NCBI GenBank assembly: GCA_026169375.1 | Contig: JAPFCR010000014.1 | Coordinates: forward strand, 1 to 64,000 | Direction of reading: 5' to 3' | Source of the DNA: Sporosarcina sp. | GTDB lineage: Bacteria; Bacillota; Bacilli; Bacillales_A; Planococcaceae | DNA length: 64,000 bases | Part shown: in pieces, positions 26,193-34,833 of the stretch | Numbering within the stretch: the first letter of the stretch is position 1 | Layout: each line of letters opens with the position of its first letter | Made by a program: the position numbers and the translations under genes | The notes under the pieces: generated by a model | What the model was told of the DNA's origin: nothing | The model's input: only the letters and a program-made list of their open reading frames with translations | Databases searched by the model: none

Positions 26193-26759
26193 ATGAAAAT
26201 TGTATTGCTATCAGGTTCGAATGTAGGGTCTAAAACAAGAACAGCAATGGATTATACACTGAAAATCGCAACTGAAAAATATCCCGACGCAGAGATTACA
26301 TTACTGGATCTAACGGAATATGAAATGGTCTTTAGTGACGGGCGTAATTATTGGGAATACGAAGGCGATACAAAGTATGTGACAGAAACCATTATGGCGG
26401 CAGATGCCATTGTCATTGGTACGCCAGTGTTCCAAGCTTCTATTCCAGCTACTTTGAAGAACATATTTGATTTGCTTCCAGTTGACGCATTTCGCGACAA
26501 AATCGTAAGTATGCTTGTCACGGCAGGCACAGCGAAACATTATTTAATGGTTGAGCAACAATTAAAACCGATTTTGGCATATATGAAAGCACAAATTGTC
26601 CAAACGTATGTATTTGTCGAAGAAAAGGATTTTTATCGCAAAGAAATTACAAATGACGATGTGTTATTCCGAATCGAGCGTTTGGTTGAAGATACAGTCG
26701 TCCTAACAGAAACGTATACGAGCATTCGCGAAGCTAAAGAAGCAGCATACGATTTTTAA
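26193..26759 (+). CDS. NADPH-dependent FMN reductase, SsuE-like (188 aa)
   Basis: Flavodoxin-like fold with SGSNVGSKTRTAMDYTLKIA, VIGTPVFQASIPATLKNIFD and MLVTAGTAKHYLMVEQQLKP, which is close to SsuE/MsuE-type reductases. It starts 12 bp after the LLM oxidoreductase, so the two probably work as a two-component monooxygenase: reductase makes FMNH2, LLM protein uses it. Confidence 0.85.
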   Translation: MKIVLLSGSNVGSKTRTAMDYTLKIATEKYPDAEITLLDLTEYEMVFSDGRNYWEYEGDTKYVTETIMAADAIVIGTPVFQASIPATLKNIFDLLPVDAFRDKIVSMLVTAGTAKHYLMVEQQLKPILAYMKAQIVQTYVFVEEKDFYRKEITNDDVLFRIERLVEDTVVLTETYTSIREAKEAAYDF

Positions 26760-26913
26760 GAGCATAAAAAAGAGTGGAAAAGCGGTGAGAAGATGAATTT
26801 TGAAAGAGGGAATCATTAGATTGCTCTTGTGCTATATAAAAAGACGACTTGGGTAGAATAAAAACAACTTTGAATATGAAGTAGGCTTTATATTAGAGAG
26901 GAAGAAAACATTA

Positions 26914-27462
26914 ATGACAAACGAAAAATTGACAATCGGAATTATCTTAGGTAGTACAAGGCAGGGACGCGTAAGTCCACAAGTAGGAGAATGGGTAAAA
27001 GAAATTGCTGATACGCGCGGGGATGCAGCATATGAAATCGTCGATATCGCAGACTTCAAATTACCGTTTTTAGGAGAGGGGACTGGTGACGAACCTGGAT
27101 TAAAAGCTTGGTCAGAAAAAATTTCTAGTTTAGATGGATATGTATTTATTGTTCAAGAATACAACCATAGTATTACGGGTGCATTAAAAAATGCAGTTGA
27201 TTCTGCATACAAAGAATGGAATAACAAAGCGGCAGGTATCGTAAGCTATGGGTCGACAGGCGGGGCACGTGCGGCTGAACATTTACGTGGAATTTTAGGA
27301 GAACTCCAAGTTGCGGATGTTCGTACTCATCCAACATTATCTTTATTTACAGACTTTGAGAATTTCAGTGAATTTAAACCAGCAGAATTACACCATGAAA
27401 ATGTAAATGGAATGTTAGAGCAAGTTGTTTCGTGGTCGACTGCATTAAAATCAGTGCGTTAA
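26914..27462 (+). CDS. NADPH-dependent FMN reductase family protein (182 aa)
   Basis: FMN_red fold: IGIILGSTRQGRVSPQVGEW, FIVQEYNHSITGALKNAVDS and AAGIVSYGSTGGARAAEHLR. It resembles the protein at 22059 in family but not closely in sequence. A 155-bp gap and its own ribosome site suggest a separate or weakly linked transcription unit. It may reduce quinones or azo compounds. Confidence 0.85.
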   Translation: MTNEKLTIGIILGSTRQGRVSPQVGEWVKEIADTRGDAAYEIVDIADFKLPFLGEGTGDEPGLKAWSEKISSLDGYVFIVQEYNHSITGALKNAVDSAYKEWNNKAAGIVSYGSTGGARAAEHLRGILGELQVADVRTHPTLSLFTDFENFSEFKPAELHHENVNGMLEQVVSWSTALKSVR

Positions 27463-27480
27463 TTTATTTTGAAAAACTAA

Positions 27481-27524
27481 AAATGACAAAGGGTTGTAGG
27501 CTATCTACAATCCTTTGTCATTTT
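27481..27524 (+). terminator. Terminator after the FMN reductase gene
   Basis: Long near-perfect stem AAATGACAAAGGGTTGTAG / CTACAATCCTTTGTCATTT followed by T residues. Confidence 0.9.
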
Positions 27525-27541
27525 AATAGTTAGATCACAAT

Positions 27542-27728
27542 GCTTTATTGATTTCATCAATATGCGTGTAATGTGCTAAATGGATACCATTGTCTAAAAT
27601 GTTCATCATATTTCCATTGTCTAGTGGATACCAGTAATCTGCAATGGAATCCTGAGCAAACGCAACATTGTTTCCATTATTTAATAACTCTTTTACTCGT
27701 GTTAAGCCACGGCGTTTAGGATAACTAT
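27542..27728 (-). pseudogene. 187-bp duplicated fragment of the downstream deaminase gene
   Basis: Bases 27542-27728 equal 30397-30583 with two substitutions and no gaps. It covers codons for SYPKRRGLTRVKELLNNGNN to DEINKA of the cytosine-deaminase-family protein. It has no start of its own and ends 3 bp before a copy of the palindromic repeat. A 72-residue frame here is only this fragment plus chance ends. Confidence 0.9.
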
Positions 27729-27731
27729 AGT

Positions 27732-27794
27732 GATTCATACCTGTGCATAACATAATTCGGGAGATTCAGAATTAATTCATACACAGGTGCGGAT
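27732..27794. repeat. CCTGTGCAT palindromic element (copy)
   Basis: GATTCATACCTGTGCATAAC ... GAATTAATTCATACACAGGT; imperfect inverted arms around an AATTC/GAATT centre. It abuts the duplicated deaminase fragment. Confidence 0.75.
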
Positions 27795-27865
27795 GATGGT
27801 AAATTGGTGATGGATGGTTTAAAATATTATTCATTAACTATTGCTCAGGCGCAAGCAATAAGAAA

Positions 27866-27916
27866 AATCTCCGCTTTAGCACGGTTTTAAATGTGCTGAA
27901 ACGGAGGTTTTTTTAT
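27866..27916 (+). terminator. Orphan terminator
   Basis: Stem AATCTCCGCTTTAGCAC / GTGCTGAAACGGAGGTT followed by T7. No plus-strand gene precedes it, so it may be left from a lost gene. The rest of 27754-28380 holds only this, the palindromic repeat and the cre-like sites. Confidence 0.75.
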
Positions 27917-28256
27917 GCTGGTCGGAGCAAGACAGGCGCTTTGTGTATTTTTCTATGGATCAATGAAATGTAACTAACTCGGTTCCAAAGTTGTTTGTCA
28001 TCATTCATTGCATTCATTGGGGAAAGTCAGTTATTAGCAGTTTAATCGAGTCAATTTAATAACAAATGTTTCGAGTGCCTTCTCTTCATCCACAAATACA
28101 AGGATGGTATATGGGAGGACATAAGCGAGTGCTGAAAGTTAAAAGATATTTCTTAACAATCTCATTAAACAATCAGTTTACATCTGAAAAATTATAATTT
28201 AATATTTAAGTGTAATGGAGTTTTGATAAAGTCTTAAAGGGAAAATCATTCGATTA

Positions 28257-28345
28257 TGAAAGCGTTTTATTCGAGTGGTAGAGTAAGACGTTTTTTATAG
28301 GTTTAATTAGTTTGTTTAGTAGTCAAACGAAAGAAAGCGTTTTCA
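28257..28345 (+). promoter_or_regulatory. Two cre-like (CcpA) sites before gntP
   Basis: TGAAAGCGTTTTAT (28257-28270) and AGAAAGCGTTTTCA (28332-28345) match the consensus TGWAANCGNTNWCA at all but two and one positions. Position upstream of a sugar-acid permease fits carbon catabolite repression. Confidence 0.65.
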
Positions 28346-28383
28346 ATAAGTAGACCGGGAAGTATAGAGAGGATGTAAGCAGG

Positions 28384-29721
28384 ATGGATTGGTTTGTAGA
28401 TAATATGCCGATTTTGTCAGTTGCGTTGGGGGTAGCGTTACTTTTATTTCTGAATATGAAATTGAAGTTAAATAGTGTCGTTGCCCTTATCGCTTCGGCA
28501 ATATTCGTTGGTTTCTTGAATGGTATGCAACCAACTGATATCGTCAATACGATTAAAGCAGGCTTAGGCAGTACGCTTGGAAGTTTAGCGCTAATTATTG
28601 GTTTTGGTGCAGTATTAGGGAAGTTAATGGTTGACTCAGGTGCTGCCCAGCGGATTGCTTCAACATTGTTGGAAAAGTTCGGAGTTAAAAATGTGGAATG
28701 GGCACTTATTATTGTAGGTGCTGTATTTGGAATTTCTGTTTTCTATGAAGTTGCTTTTATTATTTTAGCGCCGCTGGTCATTAGTATTGCCATCGAAGCG
28801 AAAGTTCCTTATATGCGCTTGGGAATTACAATGGTAGCGGCTACAACATTGGCCCATAGCTTATTCCCGCCACAACCAGGGCCAACTGCGCTCGTTGAAG
28901 CATACGGTGCAGATATGGGTATGGTTTATATGTTAGGAATTGTTGTTTTTATTCCGGCTGTGATTGCGGCAGGTATTATTTTACCGAGGATTTTACCCAA
29001 TTTAAATCAGTCGGTACCGCCGTTATTGGAAAAGCCAAAGGAATTTAAAGAGGATGAAATGCCTGGTTTTGCAATCAGTTTAATTGTACCGTTAATTCCA
29101 GCGATTATGATTACTGCTGCAACGATTTTAAATATGTTTATCGCGGAAGATACAATGTTTTATGAAGTCATTAACTTCCTGGGCAGTGCTGAAATTAGCT
29201 TATTGCTTGCAGTTTTAGTTGCGATTTACACATTTGGTCTTCGAGTTGGTCGGACAATGCCAGAAATTATGGGCTCTTTTTCAAAGGCAATTGAAGGGAT
29301 TGCTATGATCATCTTCGTTGTCGGTGCAGGTGGTGCATTTAAAGAAGTTATTTTAGATTCTGGTGTAGGGGATTACATCGCTTCTATGATGGAAAATACG
29401 ACGATTTCACCATTAATTATGGCGTGGTTTATTACGGCGTTAATTCGAATCGCGACAGGAACAGGAGTTGTGTCTGCGATTACTGCCGCTGGAATTGTCG
29501 GACCACTCATTCATACTTTCGATGTCAATCCGGTATTAATGGTTTTAGCGACTGCGGCAGGTAGTAACACGATTACTCATGTTAACGACGCATCGTTTTG
29601 GTTATTTAAAGAGTATTTCAACCTATCAATTAAAGATACATTTAAAACTTGGGGCTTGCTCCTTCTGACAACATCAGTAGTTGGACTTGGCGTTGTGTTA
29701 TTACTGAGTTTGTTTATTTAA
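28384..29721 (+). CDS. gntP: GntP-family gluconate/H+ symporter (445 aa)
   Basis: GntP family: about 12-13 membrane helices, with FGISVFYEVAFIILAPLVIS, AHSLFPPQPGPTALVEAYGA and FVVGAGGAFKEVILDSGVGD as typical motifs, ending SNTITHVNDASFWLFKEYF. Members import gluconate or related sugar acids. It stands alone without gluconate kinase, so gluconate is the family default, not proved. Two cre-like sites lie upstream and a terminator downstream. Confidence 0.9.
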   Translation: MDWFVDNMPILSVALGVALLLFLNMKLKLNSVVALIASAIFVGFLNGMQPTDIVNTIKAGLGSTLGSLALIIGFGAVLGKLMVDSGAAQRIASTLLEKFGVKNVEWALIIVGAVFGISVFYEVAFIILAPLVISIAIEAKVPYMRLGITMVAATTLAHSLFPPQPGPTALVEAYGADMGMVYMLGIVVFIPAVIAAGIILPRILPNLNQSVPPLLEKPKEFKEDEMPGFAISLIVPLIPAIMITAATILNMFIAEDTMFYEVINFLGSAEISLLLAVLVAIYTFGLRVGRTMPEIMGSFSKAIEGIAMIIFVVGAGGAFKEVILDSGVGDYIASMMENTTISPLIMAWFITALIRIATGTGVVSAITAAGIVGPLIHTFDVNPVLMVLATAAGSNTITHVNDASFWLFKEYFNLSIKDTFKTWGLLLLTTSVVGLGVVLLLSLFI

Positions 29722-29730
29722 AGCTTATTG

Positions 29731-29771
29731 GAGAGGAGAGAATGCATCGGATTCTTTTCTCTTCTTTTTTA
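29731..29771 (+). terminator. Terminator of gntP
   Basis: Stem GAGAGGAGAGAAT / ATTCTTTTCTCTTC with T6 tail. The remaining 29772-30109 shows no gene; it includes GGTGACTGGCACC (30063-30075), a short dispersed motif. Confidence 0.8.
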
Positions 29772-30109
29772 TGTGTGAAATTCATTCTCATAAGGGAAAA
29801 TTGAAGTTTTTTGTATTCTAGTAGGGATAGTAAAGTAAGGTATTTATTGATTTCCAAGATTTATATAGGGAAGGGTGAGTTCGATAGATCTAAACAATTA
29901 TTCATTAATTGTCAGCACTTTTAAGTTGCAAATCAATTTGACGAATATCTTTAAAGTTTGAAGAATGACAGGAAATCAAAACAGTGGATATCTTTTGAAT
30001 TCAATTTTCACTTTGTTATAGGATCCCTTAAACAGGTGATTCTGTTCGGGCATGATCGATTCGGTGACTGGCACCTTTCACGACGAGTGTAAAGATAGGA
30101 TACCAAAGA

Positions 30110-30142
30110 AAAAATCCCCCTCAACACATATGTTGAAGAGGA
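30110..30142 (-). terminator. Terminator of the deaminase-family gene
   Basis: Hairpin around CCCCTCAACA / TGTTGAAGAGG with a T6 run on the minus strand, 29 bp after the stop. Confidence 0.7.
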
Positions 30143-30170
30143 TAAACTTTTTAGAAATGATTAAGGAAAC

Positions 30171-31424
30171 TTATGATTGTTTTAAGAAGTCTATTTCTAT
30201 TTCATTTTTTCTTGGTTCACGTTTAAACAAGTATTTACCATTCCTAATTGATGCAAGTACTTCTGCACGCTCCCGAATTGCTCCATAAGCATCTTGTGCA
30301 TCTAAAACGATGAAGTTAGCTGGTTTTCCCGCTTCAATGCCATACTCATCGTTAACCCTCATAATGTTTGCACCGTGGTATGTAATCAGGTCGAACGCTT
30401 TATTGATTTCATCAATATGCGTGTAATGTGCTAAATGGATACCATTGTCTAAAATGTTCATCATATTTCCATTGCCTAGTGGATACCAGTAATCTGCAAT
30501 GGAATCCTGAGCAAACGCAACATTGTTTCCATTATTTAATAACTCTTTTACTCGTGTTAAACCACGGCGTTTAGGATAACTATCACCACGTCCTTGTAAA
30601 TGTGCATTTTCAGTTGGACAAGAAATAAAGTTAATTTGCGATTCTTTAAATAGCCCTAACATTTTATTTGCATAGCTATTATCTACTGAACCGAAGCTAC
30701 ATGTATGACTCGCTGTTGTATATTTACCATAATTATTTTCCATAGCAAGCGCATTTAACACTTCTAAAAATCGACTATTTGGATCATCGTTTTCATCACA
30801 GTGAATATCGATCATCACATTGTATTTTATTGCTAAGTCGACAATACGTTTCAAGGATTCAACACCATGTTCATAAGAAATTTCAAAGTGAGGAATCCCA
30901 CCTGCTACGTCAGCACCCATTTTAAGCGCCTCTTCCATTAAACCTTCTGCACCTTTATATCTAAAGAATCCTTCTTGAGGAAACGCTACAAGTTGTAAAG
31001 TAACGATATCTTTCAATTCTTCACGTAGTTTAAGTAAAGCTTTCATCCCTGTTAAATTAGGATCAGTAATATCTACATGTGTACGAATAAATTGAACCCC
31101 ATGACTCAATTCTTTTTGAATTCCTTTTATCGCACGCTCACGAACCATTTCTTCAGTCAAAGACTTCTTATTATCACTCCAACGCTGTATCCCTTCAAAT
31201 AACGTACCCGAAACATTCGCATTTCCTTCTCCGAGCCCTGAAAAGATATAATCTAAGTGTAAATGAGGATCGACATAAGGTGGCAGCACCAAACGGCCTT
31301 TTAAATCAATTATATCATCTGCGCTGTCTAAATCATTACCTATTGCTTTAAATTGCCCGTTTTCTACTAAAATTTCATGGGATTCTGGATCCCCATATAT
31401 ATTCGCATTGATAAATTTTTTCAT
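30171..31424 (-). CDS. Cytosine-deaminase-family amidohydrolase (417 aa)
   Basis: Amidohydrolase with metal motif DPHLHLD (His54, His56), a third ligand region in IDIHCDEND, SHTCSF, and the late Asp in AFAQDSIADYWYP. The pattern is that of CodA-type cytosine or N-isopropylammelide-like deaminases. ATG 31424 is chosen (AAAGGAG 11 bp upstream; the nearer ATG at 31433 is too close). It is divergent from a TPP-riboswitch operon. It could deaminate a pyrimidine, for example one derived from thiamine, but this is context only. Confidence 0.85.
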   Translation of the reverse strand: MKKFINANIYGDPESHEILVENGQFKAIGNDLDSADDIIDLKGRLVLPPYVDPHLHLDYIFSGLGEGNANVSGTLFEGIQRWSDNKKSLTEEMVRERAIKGIQKELSHGVQFIRTHVDITDPNLTGMKALLKLREELKDIVTLQLVAFPQEGFFRYKGAEGLMEEALKMGADVAGGIPHFEISYEHGVESLKRIVDLAIKYNVMIDIHCDENDDPNSRFLEVLNALAMENNYGKYTTASHTCSFGSVDNSYANKMLGLFKESQINFISCPTENAHLQGRGDSYPKRRGLTRVKELLNNGNNVAFAQDSIADYWYPLGNGNMMNILDNGIHLAHYTHIDEINKAFDLITYHGANIMRVNDEYGIEAGKPANFIVLDAQDAYGAIRERAEVLASIRNGKYLFKREPRKNEIEIDFLKQS

Positions 31425-31637
31425 AATATTCATCACTCCTTTACTCATTGTAATATAAGACATTGTTGTATAGCAATGTAAGCCATTGCTGCAAGGTACT
31501 AGTTGCTTAAACCAACACATTCATTAAATTAACTCAGACTACTTAATAAAAAAATTGATTATCAAACTACCGGGTGTAGTTGTTGAAAAAGTTTGTGCCA
31601 GAATGTTTAAGAATTCAGTAATTGATTGGAGGGAATA

Positions 31638-31667
31638 TTGAAAATTAATTGTGCAAGAAGATATAAT
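31638..31667 (+). promoter_or_regulatory. Promoter of the second TPP-riboswitch operon
   Basis: TTGAAA (31638-31643), 18 bp, TATAAT (31662-31667), about 95 bp before the aptamer. Confidence 0.6.
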
Positions 31668-31756
31668 GTGCTAGTCTGATAATAGAGTGATAGAGAGGCT
31701 TTAATTAGCCATGACTTTAAAAGAAGTTTCTAAAAGCTCTAACAATAAAATATTTA

Positions 31757-31842
31757 TGCACTAGGGGCGTTATTTAACTGAGATGAGTACTAACTCAAAC
31801 CCTTTGAACCTGATCTAGCTGAAACTAGCGTAGGAAAGTGTA
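31757..31842 (+). promoter_or_regulatory. Second TPP riboswitch
   Basis: CACTAGGGGCG, ACTGAGA, AACCCTTTGAACCTGATCT, AGCTGAAACTAGCG and TAGGAAAG appear in the order and spacing of a TPP aptamer. The P3 stem (GATGAGTAC...ACTCA) is variable as expected. An SDR and a flavin monooxygenase follow. Confidence 0.95.
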
Positions 31843-31900
31843 AACTCTAATACATACTTGAAGAATGACTATGTCTTTTCTAACATGTAGTTATTGTTTT

Positions 31901-31938
31901 TACGCAACTTTCCTATGAGAAGGTTGCGTATTTTTATT
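31901..31938 (+). terminator. Riboswitch-controlled terminator
   Basis: Stem TACGCAACTTTCC / GAAGGTTGCGTA with T5 tail, about 60 bp after the aptamer and 35 bp before the SDR start. Confidence 0.85.
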
Positions 31939-31974
31939 TTATTTTTCAAAAAAGAAACTATAGGAGTTGTTATG

Positions 31975-32727
31975 ATGACTAGAACAGTATTAGTAACAGG
32001 TAGTAGTAGAGGATTGGGTGCAACGATTGTAAAGACTTTAGCGCAGCAAGGGTTTCAAGTGGTGATTAATTACTACAAGAGCAAAGATGCTGCAGAGAAG
32101 CTCGTTTCCGAGATTGGTGAAGAGAAAGCTATTGCCATTCAGGCTGATGTAACAAATCGCAAAGAAGTAGACGAATTGGTAAAAAAAGCAACAGAATATT
32201 TTGGTCAAATAGATGTTGTCGTCAACAATGCATTAGTAGGCTTCAAATTCGATCCAAACGAACAGAAACCTTTCACAGAACTCACTTGGGATGATTATCA
32301 AAAACAAATAGACGGTACTTTAAAAGCGGCATTTAATGTAGTTCAAAGTGTCATACCTCAGTTTATTGAACGACAAAATGGAAAAATTATAAGTATAGGT
32401 ACTAATTTATATCAAAATCCTGTTGTACCCTACCACGAATATACAACGGCTAAAGCTGGATTAATAGGGTTTACGCGTAATATCGCTTCCGAGTTAGGAA
32501 TACATGGCATAAAAGCGAATGTAGTTTCAGGTGGATTATTAAAAACAACTAATGCTAGTGCTGTTACAACACCAGAAGTATTCGATTTAATTGCGCAATC
32601 AACGCCATTGAAGAAGGTGACGACACCTCAGGATGTGGCCAATATGGTCGTTTATTTATCTTCGGAAAATGCGAACGGTATTACAGGTCAAAATTTCACA
32701 GTAGATGGCGGTTTGACAATGAACTAA
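31975..32727 (+). CDS. SDR-family 3-oxoacyl-ACP-reductase-like oxidoreductase under TPP control (250 aa)
   Basis: Classical SDR: VTGSSRGLGATIV, VVNNALVGF near residue 85, Ser in ISIGTNLYQ region, and YTTAKAG (Tyr, Lys) near residue 158; C-terminus GITGQNFTVDGGL. It uses NAD(P)H. Two ATGs lie in tandem: 31975 has the better ribosome spacing (AGGAG 8 bp upstream), 31972 is possible. An earlier in-frame start falls inside the terminator. First gene of the riboswitch operon; likely acts on a thiamine-derived alcohol or carbonyl, by inference from regulation. Confidence 0.85.
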   Translation: MTRTVLVTGSSRGLGATIVKTLAQQGFQVVINYYKSKDAAEKLVSEIGEEKAIAIQADVTNRKEVDELVKKATEYFGQIDVVVNNALVGFKFDPNEQKPFTELTWDDYQKQIDGTLKAAFNVVQSVIPQFIERQNGKIISIGTNLYQNPVVPYHEYTTAKAGLIGFTRNIASELGIHGIKANVVSGGLLKTTNASAVTTPEVFDLIAQSTPLKKVTTPQDVANMVVYLSSENANGITGQNFTVDGGLTMN

Positions 32728-32808
32728 TCGTTTAAATTACCATAGATAATTCTTCAAAAAAGGAGTATACAAGACAGTTAATAATCATGTGATCTGAGGG
32801 ATAAACAA

Positions 32809-34113
32809 ATGACAAAAACTAAAGAACAACTACACTTAGGTGTTTTGCTGTATGGATGTGGACATCATCAAGCTGCTTGGTTAATGCCTGACTCAAGCGT
32901 TGAACGAATTGGAGACATTTCTTATTACCAGTCTTTAGCACAGTTGGCGGAAAAAGGTTACTTTGACGCAGTATTCTTTGCTGATAATCAATCATTTCAA
33001 GGTAAAGATCCTAGTGATATGCCAGCATTTTGGTTTGACCCAATCGTCAATTTAACAGCTATTTCTCAAGTGACAAATCATGTGGGATTAGTTTCAACCA
33101 TTTCTAGTACTTTTTCTAATCCTTTCACAGCTTCGCGACAATTATTAAGTTTAGACCATGTTACAAAAGGACGTGTTGGTTGGAATCTCGTTACGTCAAT
33201 GACTGATTTAGAGGCATTAAATCATAGTATGGAAGAACTGCCTTCTCATGACAAACGCTATGAGAAGGCAGATGAATTCGCTGCTTTAATGAATAAGTTA
33301 TTTCTTTCATGGGACAGTAATGAATTCTTACATAACCGGGAAGAGATAGAATTGATAGATCCTTCAAAAATTCAGCCTTTTAATCACGAAGGAACCTATT
33401 TTAAAGTGTATGGTCCATCCACTACGCCAAAAAGTCCGCAAGGCAAACCAGTAGCAATGCAAGCAGGGGCATCTAAACAAGGCATTGCATTAGCCGCGAA
33501 ATATGCCGATGCAGTCTATTCAGTGTCGTGGAACTTAAAACAAGCAAGAAAATTTCGTGAAAAATTAGACGAACAAGTTAAACAAAGCGAGGACAGCAAT
33601 AGACATATTAAAGTATTTCCAGGCTTAGTAACTTATGTAGGTCATACTCATGAAGAAGCTTTAGCCAAAAAAGCAGCATTAGATGAGCAATTACCTCTTG
33701 AAACAGCTTTAAAACAGTTGAGTTTCTTTATTCAACAAGACTGTTCTAATTGGGAAATGGATAAAGAAGTACCTCAATTACCCCCAGTAGAAGAATTTAC
33801 TGGTCCAGTTGGACGTTATGAAACAATACTAGAAATTATTAATGATACACAACCTACAGTAAGAGAATTATTAGGATATCTTAATGCAGGCGGTGGACAT
33901 CACACGCTGATAGGTACACCAGACGAAATTGTGGATCAGATGGAAGTCTGGTTTGAAGCTGGTGTGGCTGACGGATTTAATCTTATGCCTCCTACATTAC
34001 CCGGTAGTTTAGAAGACTTTGTTGAACTAATTGTTCCTGAAATGCAAAAAAGAGGTATTTTCAGAAATAAATATGAAGGTCATACCTTTCGCGAACATTT
34101 AGGATTAACATAA
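32809..34113 (+). CDS. NtaA/SnaA/DszA-family flavin monooxygenase under TPP control (434 aa)
   Basis: LLM-class monooxygenase of the nitrilotriacetate-monooxygenase branch: GVLLYGCGHHQAAW, GYFDAVFFADNQSFQGKDPS, STISSTFSNPFTASRQLLSL and GRVGWNLVTSMTDLEALNHS. It needs FMNH2 from a reductase; none is adjacent, though FMN reductases lie 5-10 kb upstream. Second gene of the TPP-riboswitch operon, 80 bp after the SDR. Family members open C-S or C-N bonds next to heteroatoms, which would suit a thiazole or pyrimidine fragment. No substrate is shown. Confidence 0.85.
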   Translation: MTKTKEQLHLGVLLYGCGHHQAAWLMPDSSVERIGDISYYQSLAQLAEKGYFDAVFFADNQSFQGKDPSDMPAFWFDPIVNLTAISQVTNHVGLVSTISSTFSNPFTASRQLLSLDHVTKGRVGWNLVTSMTDLEALNHSMEELPSHDKRYEKADEFAALMNKLFLSWDSNEFLHNREEIELIDPSKIQPFNHEGTYFKVYGPSTTPKSPQGKPVAMQAGASKQGIALAAKYADAVYSVSWNLKQARKFREKLDEQVKQSEDSNRHIKVFPGLVTYVGHTHEEALAKKAALDEQLPLETALKQLSFFIQQDCSNWEMDKEVPQLPPVEEFTGPVGRYETILEIINDTQPTVRELLGYLNAGGGHHTLIGTPDEIVDQMEVWFEAGVADGFNLMPPTLPGSLEDFVELIVPEMQKRGIFRNKYEGHTFREHLGLT

Positions 34114-34261
34114 TAAGATGAGTGTAGAGGTAAGATGTTGGTAATAGCATAAAAACTTGAGAATATTCTCGTAAAAATAATTGTAATTGGACTTACTGAT
34201 TTAGACAAAGTATATGTAATAGGGTATAACAATAAAAAAGGGGCTAGTTGTAGAATCAACT

Positions 34262-34522
34262 TTGGGCAAACCTAAAAACATGAGACATTATAAAACACCT
34301 TCGACATGGCACTCTTGTAAAAAGTACTATAATCGGAGGTGTTTTTGCACGGGCAAAAACGTATATTCAAGCGAAGTAAAATGGGCAGTTGTGAAGGATA
34401 AAATGATGGGTGAATTAACAACGAAAGAAATTACGGAGAGGTACGGAATTAAAAATAAATCGCAGGTGGAAACTTGGATGAGATGGTATCGTTCCGGTGA
34501 GTCACTCAAACTTTTAGCGTGA
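34262..34522 (+). pseudogene. IS3-type transposase OrfA remnant
   Basis: Residues 33-80 (YSSEVKWAVVKDKMMGELTT then KEITERYGIKNKSQVETWMR then WYRSGES) match the helix-turn-helix of IS3/IS150-type OrfA. The match ends at WYRSGES, where family members continue for 60-100 more residues, and no OrfB follows. The upstream frame lacks a clear start and ribosome site. A broken insertion sequence. Confidence 0.75.
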
Positions 34523-34615
34523 AGTTTTAATCGCCGAGTCGCTCAGACAACTAATATGGTAAAATAAAAGAGCAGCTGAATACACTTATGGGTGGATGGT
34601 TGTCACAATGTTTTT

Positions 34616-34636
34616 CCTTTTCCTTTATGGGAAAGG
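34616..34636 (+). promoter_or_regulatory. Hairpin masking the ribosome site
   Basis: CCTTTTCC (34616-34623) pairs over 8 bp with GGGAAAGG (34629-34636), 5-nt loop. The right arm overlaps the start of the AAAGGAGGTGAT ribosome site. Confidence 0.55.
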
Positions 34637-34648
34637 AGGTGATTAACC

Positions 34649-34792
34649 ATGGAACTATTTCTTGAATATCTAAAAGAGGCATTGAAAGGAATTATGCGAG
34701 CGGTAAGTGCGCATTTATTCCAGAAAAATTTTTTAGACAAAGAGAAAACCACCCGAAGCCGTAGCAAGCAAAAGGGTGGTTTACGAAAGTAA
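34649..34792 (+). CDS. Small basic protein of 47 aa behind a perfect ribosome site
   Basis: ATG follows AAAGGAGGTGATTAACC. The N-terminal 30 residues (MELFLEYLKEALKGIMRAVS) could form an amphipathic helix; the tail is strongly basic (EKTTRSRSKQKGGLRK). The codons for the tail also form a hairpin (34746-34782). A strong terminator ends the unit. Size, hidden ribosome site and end-to-end mRNA pairing recall type I toxins, but I do not recognise a toxin family and the peptide is less hydrophobic than most. Confidence 0.65.
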   Translation: MELFLEYLKEALKGIMRAVSAHLFQKNFLDKEKTTRSRSKQKGGLRK

Positions 34793-34833
34793 CTATTATT
34801 TGACAACCACCGCCTATACGGCTGAGGCTGCTG

